Below, piece by piece: positions 44,107 to 53,261 of a DNA stretch of 64,000 bases. Under the pieces are notes generated by a model. It was not told the origin of the DNA and made no database searches. It worked only from the letters and a program-made list of their open reading frames with translations. The stretch's first letter is position 1; every line of letters begins with the position of its first letter. This stretch comes from CAVVFX01 sp963747535 (GTDB lineage: Bacteria > Acidobacteriota > Terriglobia > Bryobacterales > Bryobacteraceae), in assembly GCA_963747535.1 (NCBI GenBank), contig CAVVFX010000017.1, positions 124,001-188,000 on the forward strand, given 5' to 3'. The position numbers and the translations under genes are program-made.

Positions 44107-44136
44107 TTGGACACATTGAAATCTCTCGTGTATCTT
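44107..44136 (+). promoter_or_regulatory. Possible promoter of the LRR operon
   Basis: TTGGAC (44107-44112) and TATCTT (44131-44136) are separated by 18 bases in an AT-rich part of the 228-base gap before the LRR genes. It is the best match I find there, with no direct proof. Confidence 0.35.
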
Positions 44137-44271
44137 GTTCCTATGCAGTCGGGAGCCTGGCTGCGATAGGATGGCTCTCCGAAGGCGTGTAATGTCCCCG
44201 CGTCCTAAGTTAGCGGTGACGATATTATCGCTCGCCTTGGCGCTGAAAATTTTCTTCTAAAAAAGGAGACA

Positions 44272-44313
44272 ATGGAATCGTTATGCCGGGCATCAAAGTC
44301 GATAGTCCGTTAG
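44272..44313 (+). CDS. Possible 13-residue leader peptide
   Basis: ATG 44272 follows AAAAGGAG at ideal spacing and opens a 13-codon frame ending at TAG 44311-44313. The frame overlaps the first codons of the LRR gene in another frame. The LRR gene's own ATG at 44283 is about 15 bases from the same ribosome site. Translation of the short frame could tune initiation of the operon. It may also be chance. Confidence 0.3.
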   Translation: MESLCRASKSIVR

Positions 44314-46310
44314 GGATTCGAATTCTCTGTCTCCTTGCGCTGATCGCATTCCCAGCGCCTGCCCAACAATCGTCGCCGGATCGCATCGTCGCCGAATGGA
44401 TGCTTCGCATGGGGGGCAGCGTTGTTCTGGAAGGGCAGCACCGCTCCATGTCCGACGTGGCGGAACTGCCGACCTCTGAATTTTATATCCACACTCTGAA
44501 CTTCACCGGCATCACGCAATGGGCCTTCGCGTTGGAGGACGAATTGCGCCGCCTGCCGCCGCTCAAGCATGTCAAGGAAGTTTATATCAACGGCCGGCTT
44601 TGGTACGATCAGCCAATCTCGCTGGTGCAAGCCACGATGGGCCTTTTCGCCGGGTCTCCCGAACTCGAGACCCTGGTGTTCAGCAGGCCAGTCCAGACTT
44701 ATATTCCGCTTGACGATTCTGTCGTCAAGGCACTCCAGCCGCTGCCCATGCTGAAGGAGTTGCGTATCCGGCAAACGCGGGTGGCGGGGGCAGCCCTGGT
44801 CTCTTTCTCTTCTCTCCGAAACCTCGATCTCAACTACGACAGAACCTTTAATGACGCCGGCATGGGCAGTTTGAAAGGTATGACGGGTTTAACGCGGTTG
44901 TTCCTGCGCGGGACTTCGATTACCGATGACGGGCTCAAGAATCTGGCGGAACTTACGAACCTGACGGATCTGGACCTCGCCGACGTCGGGATTTCCGATG
45001 CCGGGATTGCTTCATTAGCGGGGCTGACGAAATTACGGCGGTTGAATCTGCAAGCGGCCACCGTAACAGACGCGGGCCTGGACGCTCTTCGCGGAATGAC
45101 CGGGCTTCAGGAATTGAGCCTGTACCGGACCAAGGTGACCAACGCGGGTCTCGCGAAGCTAGCCAATCTCAAGCAACTACGCGAAGTCGATTTGCGCTAC
45201 AGCCGTGCGACCGCCTCCGGCGTTCACGAACTGGTTGCCAGCCTGCCCCAATGCGACGTGATGTTCCAGGCTTCCTCGAGCGGCGAAGTGAAGCGGGCAG
45301 TCAGCGTCGAATCGGTGGAGGGGAAAGGCGAACCCGCTATCGCGGCCTGGCTGCGCTCGATTGGTGGAACGGTCCAGCTGCAGAACGGACATGTGACGGG
45401 CGTCTCGCTGCGGTCCACCTCGATCAACGATCGCGAGGTTGGGGTTCTCTCCAGGCTGCCGCAGCTTTCCGAGGTGAATCTCCGGAATACCGAGATCAGC
45501 GATGTGGGGGTCGCCCATCTTGCCTCTATTCTCACGCTTCGCAAGCTGGATCTGGGCTACACGCTGCTGTCCGATAGCGCGCTGTCGCTGCTGAAACCGC
45601 TGGTGAATTTGCAGGTACTCAGCCTGAGCAATACACAGGTGGAGGGCTCGGGCCTGGCGGCTTTAGAAAGTTTGGCAAATCTGCGTGAACTGAACCTGGA
45701 AAGCTCCCCGTTGAAAAATGCGGGTTTGCAGCATATCGCGAAACTGGCAAAGCTCGAGCGTCTTTCCATCCGGTACACGGACGTGAACGACAAGGGACTG
45801 CCGGCTCTCGAAGACCTGACGAATCTGAAGAGTCTGAACCTGGCGGGCGACGACATTCGAGACGCTGGATTAAAGAGCCTGGCGAGGATGGAACATATGG
45901 AGGACCTCGACTTGAGCTTCTGCCGTTTTTCCGACGCCGGCCTGAAGGCGCTGAGCGGTCTGACCAATCTCAAGCGCCTCGCGCTGAATCAGACCAGCAC
46001 CAACGACGATGCCCTCCAATGGATCTCCGGATTTACTAAGCTGGAATCGTTAAGCCTGGAATACACGGCGGTGGACGACGCCGGGTTTGCCAGGTTGACG
46101 AGCCTGACTTCGCTGGCCGAATTGCACCTCGATCATGTGAACCTGACAGACGCTTCGGTGAAATTGCTGAGCGGGATGAGCAAGCTGCATTATATGGATC
46201 TCTACCACACCGAGTTCACCGAACAGGGCTACGAGAATCTCAAGAAGGCTCTTCCAGGCTGCACTATCAATTGGAGCAAGGATTCAACCAGGCGGGAGCG
46301 GAGAACTTGA
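44283..46310 (+). CDS. Secreted leucine-rich-repeat protein 1 (two modules)
   Basis: This 675-residue protein has a signal peptide (about 1-28) and two LRR arrays of about 24-residue repeats (LTNLTDLDLADVGISDAGIASL and similar). Each array is introduced by a related cap: AEWMLRMGGSVVLEG near 38 and AAWLRSIGGTVQLQNGHVTGVSL near 355. LRR solenoids of this kind bind proteins or glycans. It begins a five-gene operon, and its stop overlaps the second LRR gene by TTGA. Beginning at 44283 keeps the signal peptide. Confidence 0.83.
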   Translation: MPGIKVDSPLGIRILCLLALIAFPAPAQQSSPDRIVAEWMLRMGGSVVLEGQHRSMSDVAELPTSEFYIHTLNFTGITQWAFALEDELRRLPPLKHVKEVYINGRLWYDQPISLVQATMGLFAGSPELETLVFSRPVQTYIPLDDSVVKALQPLPMLKELRIRQTRVAGAALVSFSSLRNLDLNYDRTFNDAGMGSLKGMTGLTRLFLRGTSITDDGLKNLAELTNLTDLDLADVGISDAGIASLAGLTKLRRLNLQAATVTDAGLDALRGMTGLQELSLYRTKVTNAGLAKLANLKQLREVDLRYSRATASGVHELVASLPQCDVMFQASSSGEVKRAVSVESVEGKGEPAIAAWLRSIGGTVQLQNGHVTGVSLRSTSINDREVGVLSRLPQLSEVNLRNTEISDVGVAHLASILTLRKLDLGYTLLSDSALSLLKPLVNLQVLSLSNTQVEGSGLAALESLANLRELNLESSPLKNAGLQHIAKLAKLERLSIRYTDVNDKGLPALEDLTNLKSLNLAGDDIRDAGLKSLARMEHMEDLDLSFCRFSDAGLKALSGLTNLKRLALNQTSTNDDALQWISGFTKLESLSLEYTAVDDAGFARLTSLTSLAELHLDHVNLTDASVKLLSGMSKLHYMDLYHTEFTEQGYENLKKALPGCTINWSKDSTRRERRT

Positions 46311-47533
46311 GTCGCCTTACGATTGCGGCGATGGTGGTGATCACCGCGGGCTGGGGCGCGCACGGAGCCGACGCGCCACAGGCCGACCTGGAGCGCTCGA
46401 TCAAGGCGCTGGGCGGCGAAGTGGTTCGCGGATCGGACGGCCATATCGTCGAGGTATCGCTCGCGCGCACATGGGCATCCGATGACAACGTCGAACGCGT
46501 GACGCAGATCAAGACGCTGAAGCGGCTGGACCTATCGTTCACTTACGTTACGGATGTCGGCATTCAACATCTCCAGCAACTACCCGAGCTGGAAGATTTG
46601 ACGTTAGATGCCGCCGAAGCCATTACCGACGCGGCGGCGTCCTATCTTCGCGCCAGTAAGCGGCTGCGAAGGCTGGTGCTGCGCGGAACCGACATCACCG
46701 ACGTGGGCATGCCTTACCTGGCGGCACTGACCGGCTTGAAATCACTCGACCTTAGTCACACCATGGTCGGCGATGTGGGTCTGGAGAGTCTGCCTGCCCT
46801 GAGCGAACTCGAGGAGTTGAATCTAGGTGGAACCAGGATCACGGGAACCAACCTGAATTTTCTGAAACTTTTGCCCAAGCTGAAAAAACTCAGCTTCAGC
46901 GGCATCCAGCGGCGTAATGCCGGAGCGTGCTGGACGCCGCTGCTCACGGATCTCGATTTGGATACGATCTCACTGCTTTCGGGTCTGGAAGATCTGAATC
47001 TCGGAGTGGGCGTGAGTCTCGGTAGAACCGGAGTTCCGGTGGGAGCGGGCAATTGCCGCGTCACGGGCGGCATCCAGCTCACGGATCTGGGCGTCGCCAA
47101 ACTGGCCAGGCTGAGCCGGTTGCGACGGCTCGATATCAGCGGCGCCAAAGTGACTCCCGCCGGGCTAAAGGCCCTCGAAAAACTGCCGCAGCTGGAGAGA
47201 CTGAGCCTTTGGAATTGCGCCAGGCTGGATGATTCGGCGGCTCCCGAGTTGGCGGCGCTGACGAAGCTAAGCAATCTGGATCTGTCGTACACGCCGGTAG
47301 GCGACGGGGCTCTGAAGCAACTGGCGGCTCTCCCGGACCTGAAGCTTCTGTACCTGACCGACACCAGAGTGACGGCTGCGGGAGTAGAGACCTTCCGAAC
47401 TCATAGGCCGTCCACATTCACGGCGACGTTCATCTCGTGGGCGCGTCGTCCCGAACCGTTGCCCGCTACTACAAAGCCTGTCAATACCCAAGCACCTCCC
47501 TCATTTGAAGGACGAGGAGAACAGAAACCATGA
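46307..47533 (+). CDS. Secreted leucine-rich-repeat protein 2 (one module)
   Basis: This protein of about 408 residues starts at TTG 46307, overlapping the stop of LRR protein 1 and following GGAG. It has a signal peptide and the same cap as the other arrays (ERSIKALGGEVVRGSDGHIVEVSL). An LRR array follows to about 375 and then a Pro-rich tail. A Cys pair (GACWTP and GNCRVTGG) in the middle may form a disulfide. The stop overlaps the DUF1592-family gene by ATGA. It is evidently a duplicate of one module of the upstream gene. Confidence 0.82.
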   Translation: MSRLTIAAMVVITAGWGAHGADAPQADLERSIKALGGEVVRGSDGHIVEVSLARTWASDDNVERVTQIKTLKRLDLSFTYVTDVGIQHLQQLPELEDLTLDAAEAITDAAASYLRASKRLRRLVLRGTDITDVGMPYLAALTGLKSLDLSHTMVGDVGLESLPALSELEELNLGGTRITGTNLNFLKLLPKLKKLSFSGIQRRNAGACWTPLLTDLDLDTISLLSGLEDLNLGVGVSLGRTGVPVGAGNCRVTGGIQLTDLGVAKLARLSRLRRLDISGAKVTPAGLKALEKLPQLERLSLWNCARLDDSAAPELAALTKLSNLDLSYTPVGDGALKQLAALPDLKLLYLTDTRVTAAGVETFRTHRPSTFTATFISWARRPEPLPATTKPVNTQAPPSFEGRGEQKP

Positions 47534-49575
47534 GCCGGTGCGCGCGGCGCGTCGTCCTTTGCCTGGCAGGATCGCTGTTTATTTCTTCCGGAATTCGGGC
47601 GCAAATTCCCGACGGCGTCGCGACCGATCCGAACTTCTTTGCGACAATACTCTATCCGGTGTTGGAAGAGGCCCGGTGCCGCATTTGCCATACCACTGCC
47701 GGCGTCGCTTCCGGGACGCGCGTGCACTTTCCCGAAAAGGGCGCCAGCCAGAATCAAATCGAGTTGTTCGGGCTGTCGCTGTCGGCAGTTGTGGACCGTT
47801 CCAATCCGGCCGGTTCGCTGCTATTCCAGAAGCCGACTAATCGTGTGAAGCACACCGGCGGCTTGCGAATCAAACCCGGATCGGACCAGGAAAAAATCCT
47901 CAGCGAATGGATTCGCTACCTCGCGACTACGCCTGAGACGTCGTTGACAGAGGCACGGCGGCAGCTAACCGAAGGGCCCTCCAAACAGGTTCACCTGGTC
48001 CGTCGTCTGACGCACTCCCAGTACGACAACACGGTGCGCGACCTGCTCGGCGATTATAGCAGACCGGCGCTGCATTTCCCGCCCGAGGATTACGTGGATG
48101 GCTTCAAGAATCAGCTGCGGTATCAGAGTGTGCCGCCGCTGCTGGTGGACGCCTACAGCACTGCTGCCGAAAAACTGGCGCTGAACGCGTTTCGCGCCGG
48201 CGACATCAACGGGCTGATTCCGTGCAAGCCGGCGAGCGCCAATGACGCCGCCTGCCGGGATCAGTTTGTCAAAACGTTTGGCTTCCGGGCCTTCCGCCGC
48301 CCGCTGCGGGACGACGAACTGAAACGCTATTCGGCGGCTTTTAGCGCCCAGGCGAAGTCGACGGGCAAGTTCCTGGAAGGCGCGCGTATGATCGTCGAGG
48401 CGATGTTACAGTCGCCGGATTTCCTGTTCCACCTGGAGGGCGGCCCGGACGGCCGCTCGGTCGATTACGATATCGCCAGCCGGCTCTCTTATCTCTTGTG
48501 GGATACCATGCCGGACAAGGCTCTGCTCGACGCCGCCGCGAAGGGCGAATTGCACACCGCGGCCGGCCGGGAAACTGCGGTACGGCGTCTGCTCGCTGAT
48601 CCGCGGGCACATCAGGCGCTCGACGAGTTTTTCGATGAGTGGCTGCGCTTCGACCGGGTGCTGAATTCCTCTAAGGAACAGCGCCGGTTCCCGGAGTTTT
48701 CGCTGGAGATGGCGCAGAATATGGTCGAGGAAACGCGGCGTCTGCTCGACCATCTGGTGTGGGACAGTCGCAACTTCATGGAGTTGTTCACGGCGAACTA
48801 TGCCTATGTCTCGGCCGACCTGGCGTCGCTCTATAAGCTTCCCGCACCAGCCGGACAGTTCGATCTGGTGCCATTCCCGCCCGATTCGCCGCGCGCGGGA
48901 CTGCTGGGAGAAGCATCGTTTCTGGCAGCGAATGCGGGACCGACCGAGACGTCGCCGACGCAGCGCGGAATTTTTATTCGCCAACAATTGTTATGTCAGG
49001 AGGTGCCTCCTCCTCCGCCGAACGTCGATACCAACCTCCCGGAGGCCACTGAGGACAAACCACTGACACGGCGCCAGCGGATGATGGACCACGAAGCCAA
49101 TCCTCTGTGCTCTTCCTGTCACCGGTTAATGGACCCGATTGGTTTTGGCCTGGAGAGCTTTGACGCGCTTGGCCGGTATCGCACGCACGAGACGATCCTC
49201 ATCGAAAGTTCCGCGGCCAAGCGCAAGGGCGACAAAAAAATCAATCTCGATCTGGACACGAGAGGCGAGGTTGCCGGCATCCCGGACTCGGCGTTCTCCG
49301 ATGCCAGACAATTGGCGAGGATTCTCTCCCAAAGCAAAGTCTGCCAGGAATGCATGGTGCGCCAGGTCTTTCGTTATGCCTACGGCCACATGGAAACTTC
49401 CGCGGACGAGGACACGATTCATCAGCTTGATGCGGCTTTCCGGGACTCCGGATTCCACTTCAAGGATCTGTTAGCCGGGCTGGTCAAGTCGCCCCAATTT
49501 ATGGCTGGTTTGGAGGATAATCAACAAGGAGGGACGGCAGCCCTGCCGCCCGATCAGACCCGTGTGAGGAGGTAA
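47530..49575 (+). CDS. DUF1592/DUF1588-type c-type cytochrome protein
   Basis: This 681-residue secreted protein has the planctomycete/Solibacter-type domain chain. An N-terminal heme site CRICH lies at 50-54. A DUF1587 segment follows (RRLTHSQYDNTVRDLLGD), then DUF1595 (FGFRAFRRPLRDDEL) and DUF1592 (SRLSYLLWDTMPD to SADLASLYKL). DUF1588 carries a second CSSCH (CSSCHRLMDPIGFGLE) and DUF1585 ends the chain (FRYAYGHMETSADED). The function of this family is not established; paired DUF1552 genes are its regular partners, as here. GAGGAG precedes the ATG. Confidence 0.9.
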   Translation: MSRCARRVVLCLAGSLFISSGIRAQIPDGVATDPNFFATILYPVLEEARCRICHTTAGVASGTRVHFPEKGASQNQIELFGLSLSAVVDRSNPAGSLLFQKPTNRVKHTGGLRIKPGSDQEKILSEWIRYLATTPETSLTEARRQLTEGPSKQVHLVRRLTHSQYDNTVRDLLGDYSRPALHFPPEDYVDGFKNQLRYQSVPPLLVDAYSTAAEKLALNAFRAGDINGLIPCKPASANDAACRDQFVKTFGFRAFRRPLRDDELKRYSAAFSAQAKSTGKFLEGARMIVEAMLQSPDFLFHLEGGPDGRSVDYDIASRLSYLLWDTMPDKALLDAAAKGELHTAAGRETAVRRLLADPRAHQALDEFFDEWLRFDRVLNSSKEQRRFPEFSLEMAQNMVEETRRLLDHLVWDSRNFMELFTANYAYVSADLASLYKLPAPAGQFDLVPFPPDSPRAGLLGEASFLAANAGPTETSPTQRGIFIRQQLLCQEVPPPPPNVDTNLPEATEDKPLTRRQRMMDHEANPLCSSCHRLMDPIGFGLESFDALGRYRTHETILIESSAAKRKGDKKINLDLDTRGEVAGIPDSAFSDARQLARILSQSKVCQECMVRQVFRYAYGHMETSADEDTIHQLDAAFRDSGFHFKDLLAGLVKSPQFMAGLEDNQQGGTAALPPDQTRVRR

Positions 49576-49578
49576 TCA

Positions 49579-50889
49579 GTGCGAATCGATCGTCGCAGGT
49601 TCCTTAAAGGAGTGAGCGCCACTGGCGCGCTGGTCCGCATCGGATTGCCGCCACTGGCTGCGATGTTTAACTTCAACGGCACGGCCCTTGCCGCCGAGTC
49701 GAATAGCAAGGGTGGGACTCCGATCGAGTCCCGGTTCGTGATCTGGTTTAACGGCAACGGAATTCCGGAGCGCTATTGGATTCCGGAGTCGACGGGCGTT
49801 GATTACGACCTGTCGCCCTGTCTCGCGCCGATGCTGCCGGTGAAAGATCATGTGCACGTCATCAGCGGGATCGACAATGTCGCGGCCCGGCTAAACGGGC
49901 AGGGCAATGGACATTTCACCGCGATGTGCGGACTGATGACCGGCACGGCTTACACGGGACGAGGTGCGAGCGGTCCTTCGATCGACCAGATTCTGGCGGC
50001 CAGGATGGTGGCGAAGACGGGCGCGAAGTCGCGATTCAATTCACTCCAGATCGGCGTGGCACAGGAATCGCACGGCGAGAACGTGCACCGTAACATGAGC
50101 TGGGCTGGTTACGATCGCGCTTTGCCTCCCGAAATGATCCCGCAGAATCTTTTCGACAGGCTGTTCGGGATCAAGGATCAGGCGTGGGTGGACCGCAAGA
50201 AGAGTATTCTCGATCTGGTGCAGCAGGACGTCGCCAGACTTGAGCCGGCTTTGGGCCAGGAGGACCGGCATCGTCTCGACGAACATCTGTCTTCGATCAG
50301 AGACCTGGAACGGGCCGTCGCCAGTTTGCCTCCGGACTACGGCAAAAAGATGGAGGAACCGGAGGACATCGCCGATCTGACCGATTATCCGACCATCGCG
50401 AAAATCCAGTCCGATTTACTGGTACAGGCTTTTGCCACGGGCCAGACTCGCGTGGCTTCCTACATGCTGACCAAGTGCCAGAGTCTCACGCGGTTTCCAT
50501 GGCTGGGATTGTCCGGCAACCGGCATCACGACTATACGCATAACAACGCCGGCTCGCCCGAGCAGCAGCGAATCCTGCGCGACATCACGCGCTGGCACGC
50601 CGAAGAGTTTTCCTACTTCCTCCAGCGGTTACAATCCATACCCGAAGGCGACGGGCACCTGCTCGATCACACCTGTTGCGTTTACGTCCACGAGCACGCC
50701 GAAGCCAATCCGCACAAGTGCAACGGTCTCGCGATCATGGTCGCCGGCGGCGGGATCAAGGGCAACATGCACACCAAGTCGCACAACTCCATTGGCGATG
50801 TTTACCTGACGATCGCCGAGGAAGTACTCAAGGTGCCGATCGGAAAGGATTTTCCGACCGCCGAAGAGAAGATGAGCGAGATCATCTGA
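49579..50889 (+). CDS. DUF1552 protein, Tat-exported
   Basis: This 436-residue protein starts at GTG 49579, with GAGGAGG upstream, and follows the DUF1592-family stop by three bases. It has a Tat signal (DRRRFLKGVSATGALV) and DUF1552 motifs: GIPERYWIP, VHVISGIDN, GNGHFTAMCGLMTGT, and a late HDYTHNN / HEHAEANPHK set of histidines that look like metal ligands. The family is distantly like sulfatase or alkaline-phosphatase-fold DUF1501 proteins. Its role is unproven, and its fixed pairing with DUF1592-type cytochromes suggests a common extracytoplasmic pathway. Confidence 0.9.
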   Translation: MRIDRRRFLKGVSATGALVRIGLPPLAAMFNFNGTALAAESNSKGGTPIESRFVIWFNGNGIPERYWIPESTGVDYDLSPCLAPMLPVKDHVHVISGIDNVAARLNGQGNGHFTAMCGLMTGTAYTGRGASGPSIDQILAARMVAKTGAKSRFNSLQIGVAQESHGENVHRNMSWAGYDRALPPEMIPQNLFDRLFGIKDQAWVDRKKSILDLVQQDVARLEPALGQEDRHRLDEHLSSIRDLERAVASLPPDYGKKMEEPEDIADLTDYPTIAKIQSDLLVQAFATGQTRVASYMLTKCQSLTRFPWLGLSGNRHHDYTHNNAGSPEQQRILRDITRWHAEEFSYFLQRLQSIPEGDGHLLDHTCCVYVHEHAEANPHKCNGLAIMVAGGGIKGNMHTKSHNSIGDVYLTIAEEVLKVPIGKDFPTAEEKMSEII

Positions 50890-50896
50890 GCACACC

Positions 50897-52735
50897 ATGC
50901 GAATCGGGCTGCCTTTACTAGCCGCGGGCGCGCTGCTGGCGCAGGTACAACAGCCGCTGCCGCGCTACTACCCGACCGGTCAGGAGAAACAGCAGATCTA
51001 CGGCAAGCTGGCGGAACTGACCGGGGCGGCCGGCAAACTGGAAGGAAATCCGCTGTATGCGGACGTCGCGAGCTATCAAAAGGCCGGCGATTTCATCGTT
51101 TCCCATCCCGAGGAGTTCGTCAAAGCGTCTTACGTGAAGGACACGCTGGATGTTCTCGACAGAGGGATTGCGCGCGCCCGGGAATTAGCGGCAGGGTCGC
51201 CCTCCTGGACCAGTAGCAAAGGGCGTCTGGTGCGCGCTTACCGTTCGACGGTCGATGGCAGCATCCAGCCTTACGGGCTGATCATTCCCGACACGTATGC
51301 GGGTCAACCGATTCGTCTGGATATCTGGATGCACGGCACCAACCGGGCGCTCGACGAGGTCGAGTTCATCACCCAACACGAGACCCGCGATCCGGCGCCG
51401 AAGGATCAGAACTACATTCAGCTCGACCTCTACGGCCGCAGCAACGTCTCCTACCGCTGGGCCGGGGAAACCGACGTCTTCGAGGCGATCCATGCAGTGG
51501 AGAAGCAATACAACATCGACCCGAAACGGATCGCGCTGCGCGGATTTTCGATGGGCGGCGCCGGCGCCTGGCACCTCGGCCTGCATCATCCCGATGAGTG
51601 GGCGGTGTTCGAGGCGGGCGCGGGTTACACCGAAACGAAAGTCTATGCGAACCAGCCTTCGCTGCCTCCGTACCAGGAGCGGGCCCTACATTATTACGAC
51701 GCGGTCGATTACTCCCTGAACGGCACCGATGTCCCGTTCGTCGGTTATGGCGGCGAACTTGACCACCAGCTTCAGGGGTCCAAGAATATTCAGGCAGAAC
51801 TCTTGAAGGAACACGTGAATCCGACAGATTTGCGGGCGCTGTTTCTGGTTGGACCCGGTGTGGCCCACAAATGGGAGCCCGAGACGCACAAGATATCCGA
51901 GCACTTCATCGAGGAGACGCTGGCTAAGGGTCTTGCGCCCCCGCCGCATATTCGCTTCGTGACGTACACCACCCGGTTCAATCGCTGTTTCTGGATCACC
52001 GTCGAAGAGATGCACCGAACCTACGAGCGCGCCGAAGTGGACGCGACCAGAAACGTCGACCGGACCACGGTGACCACGATCAACATCGACCGGATCCGCG
52101 TCGATGGCTCCGGTCCCCTGTCCCTCGACGGGCAGGAGTTTCCCGGCAGCGGGGTGTTCGCCAAGACGAACGGTAAATGGGGGAAAGCTGGTCCGAGCGA
52201 GAGCTTACACAAGCGGCATGCCCTGCAGGGACCGGTCGATGATGCTTTCATGGAATCGTTTCTCTGCGTTCGTCCGACCGGACAGGGGACCAGCGTCACG
52301 CCCTACTCTTTGGTGGTGCTCGATCAATTCCAGAAAGATTTTTCCAAGTGGCTGCGCGGCGATCCGCGCGTCAAAGACGACAAGGACGTCACGGCATCGG
52401 ATATTGCGAACAACAACCTGATCCTCTTCGGCGATCCGTGGAGTAACCTGCTGATCGCGAAGGTTGTGGATAAACTGCCGGTCAAGTGGGCCAAGGAGCA
52501 GGTTACGCTAGCAGGCCACACGGTGGACGCCTCGACGCACCTGCCGGTGCTGATCTACCCGAATCCACTGAACCCGAACCGGTACGTGGTGCTGAACAGT
52601 GGCCATACTTTCAGCGAAGACGATTGGCGCGGCACCAACGCCTATCTGTACCCCCATATCGGCGACTACGCCCTGATCGCAATGAAGAACCACGAGGTGG
52701 TGCAGTCCGGTTACTTTGACGACCAATGGAGGTAG
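50897..52735 (+). CDS. Secreted alpha/beta hydrolase, prolyl-oligopeptidase-like
   Basis: This 612-residue protein has a short signal peptide. Its N-terminal helical part (20-110) is followed by an alpha/beta-hydrolase domain with IWMHGTNR and the nucleophile S218 in RGFSMGGAGAWHLG. A probable catalytic His lies in VAHKWEPETH. A C-terminal beta-rich part of about 250 residues ends in a further Ser/His-containing segment (LNSGHTFSEDDWRG). It resembles esterase/peptidase proteins of planctomycete-like genomes. It is the last gene of the LRR operon and could cleave an ester-linked or peptide substrate bound by the LRR proteins. Confidence 0.75.
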   Translation: MRIGLPLLAAGALLAQVQQPLPRYYPTGQEKQQIYGKLAELTGAAGKLEGNPLYADVASYQKAGDFIVSHPEEFVKASYVKDTLDVLDRGIARARELAAGSPSWTSSKGRLVRAYRSTVDGSIQPYGLIIPDTYAGQPIRLDIWMHGTNRALDEVEFITQHETRDPAPKDQNYIQLDLYGRSNVSYRWAGETDVFEAIHAVEKQYNIDPKRIALRGFSMGGAGAWHLGLHHPDEWAVFEAGAGYTETKVYANQPSLPPYQERALHYYDAVDYSLNGTDVPFVGYGGELDHQLQGSKNIQAELLKEHVNPTDLRALFLVGPGVAHKWEPETHKISEHFIEETLAKGLAPPPHIRFVTYTTRFNRCFWITVEEMHRTYERAEVDATRNVDRTTVTTINIDRIRVDGSGPLSLDGQEFPGSGVFAKTNGKWGKAGPSESLHKRHALQGPVDDAFMESFLCVRPTGQGTSVTPYSLVVLDQFQKDFSKWLRGDPRVKDDKDVTASDIANNNLILFGDPWSNLLIAKVVDKLPVKWAKEQVTLAGHTVDASTHLPVLIYPNPLNPNRYVVLNSGHTFSEDDWRGTNAYLYPHIGDYALIAMKNHEVVQSGYFDDQWR

Positions 52736-52856
52736 ATTTCCAGTGTGGAAGCAAAGAGAAGACCTTTGCCTACGACTGGGAAAAGCCGCCCTGTATCTGC
52801 ATTTCGGCGGGGGCACGCCGGCCACTTTACCGCTGATGACATTGGGTCCAGTTTAG

Positions 52857-52945
52857 TGGTGCGGAAGGTGGGAATTGAACCCACACGCTCCTTTCGGAGC
52901 TTCGGATTTTAAGTCCGATGCGTCTGCCGATTTCGCCACTCCCGC
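52857..52945 (-). tRNA. tRNA-Leu (UAA)
   Basis: The minus strand folds as a class II tRNA. The seven-pair acceptor stem is GCGGGAG with CTTCCGC (one G-U pair). The D-arm has GGCGAAATCGGCAGAC, and the anticodon loop CTTAAAA reads TAA. A long variable stem GCTCC-GAAA-GGAGC and T-arm GTGGGTTCAATTCCCAC follow, and a CCA end is encoded. It would read UUA codons, rare in this GC-rich genome. Confidence 0.97.
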
Positions 52946-53261
52946 ATGTGACTGCTCTATTAGAACTTAGCATGGTTTTTCACCCCCTTAGATGCGAGCT
53001 CGGAAAATCTGAGAATTCGCCCTTCAGACTTTGGTGTGATTGCAGGCTGTATTGCGGGTGAGCGGCGCGCCGAGGGAAGAAGGAGGGTTCCAAGGGGGGA
53101 AGAAACCGTAGGTTTCGTCTCCCCTTGGCTGCGGCGGGACTGCCAACGTGATTCCGGGAGCGGATGATCGGCAAAACTAGCGGATGAGAGATGTCAGCGA
53201 TCAGCGTCTCTATGCCGCCACTAGATCCACGAGCTTCTGAATGGCGGCATCCGCCTTGTTA
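52946..53261. other. Intergenic stretch with a strong 18-base palindrome
   Basis: No gene is seen. Arms 53090-53107 and 53111-53128 pair over 16 of 18 positions with a three-base loop. It could end the minus-strand DUF6788 transcript, though no T-run follows. It could also be a palindromic repeat. Confidence 0.55.
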
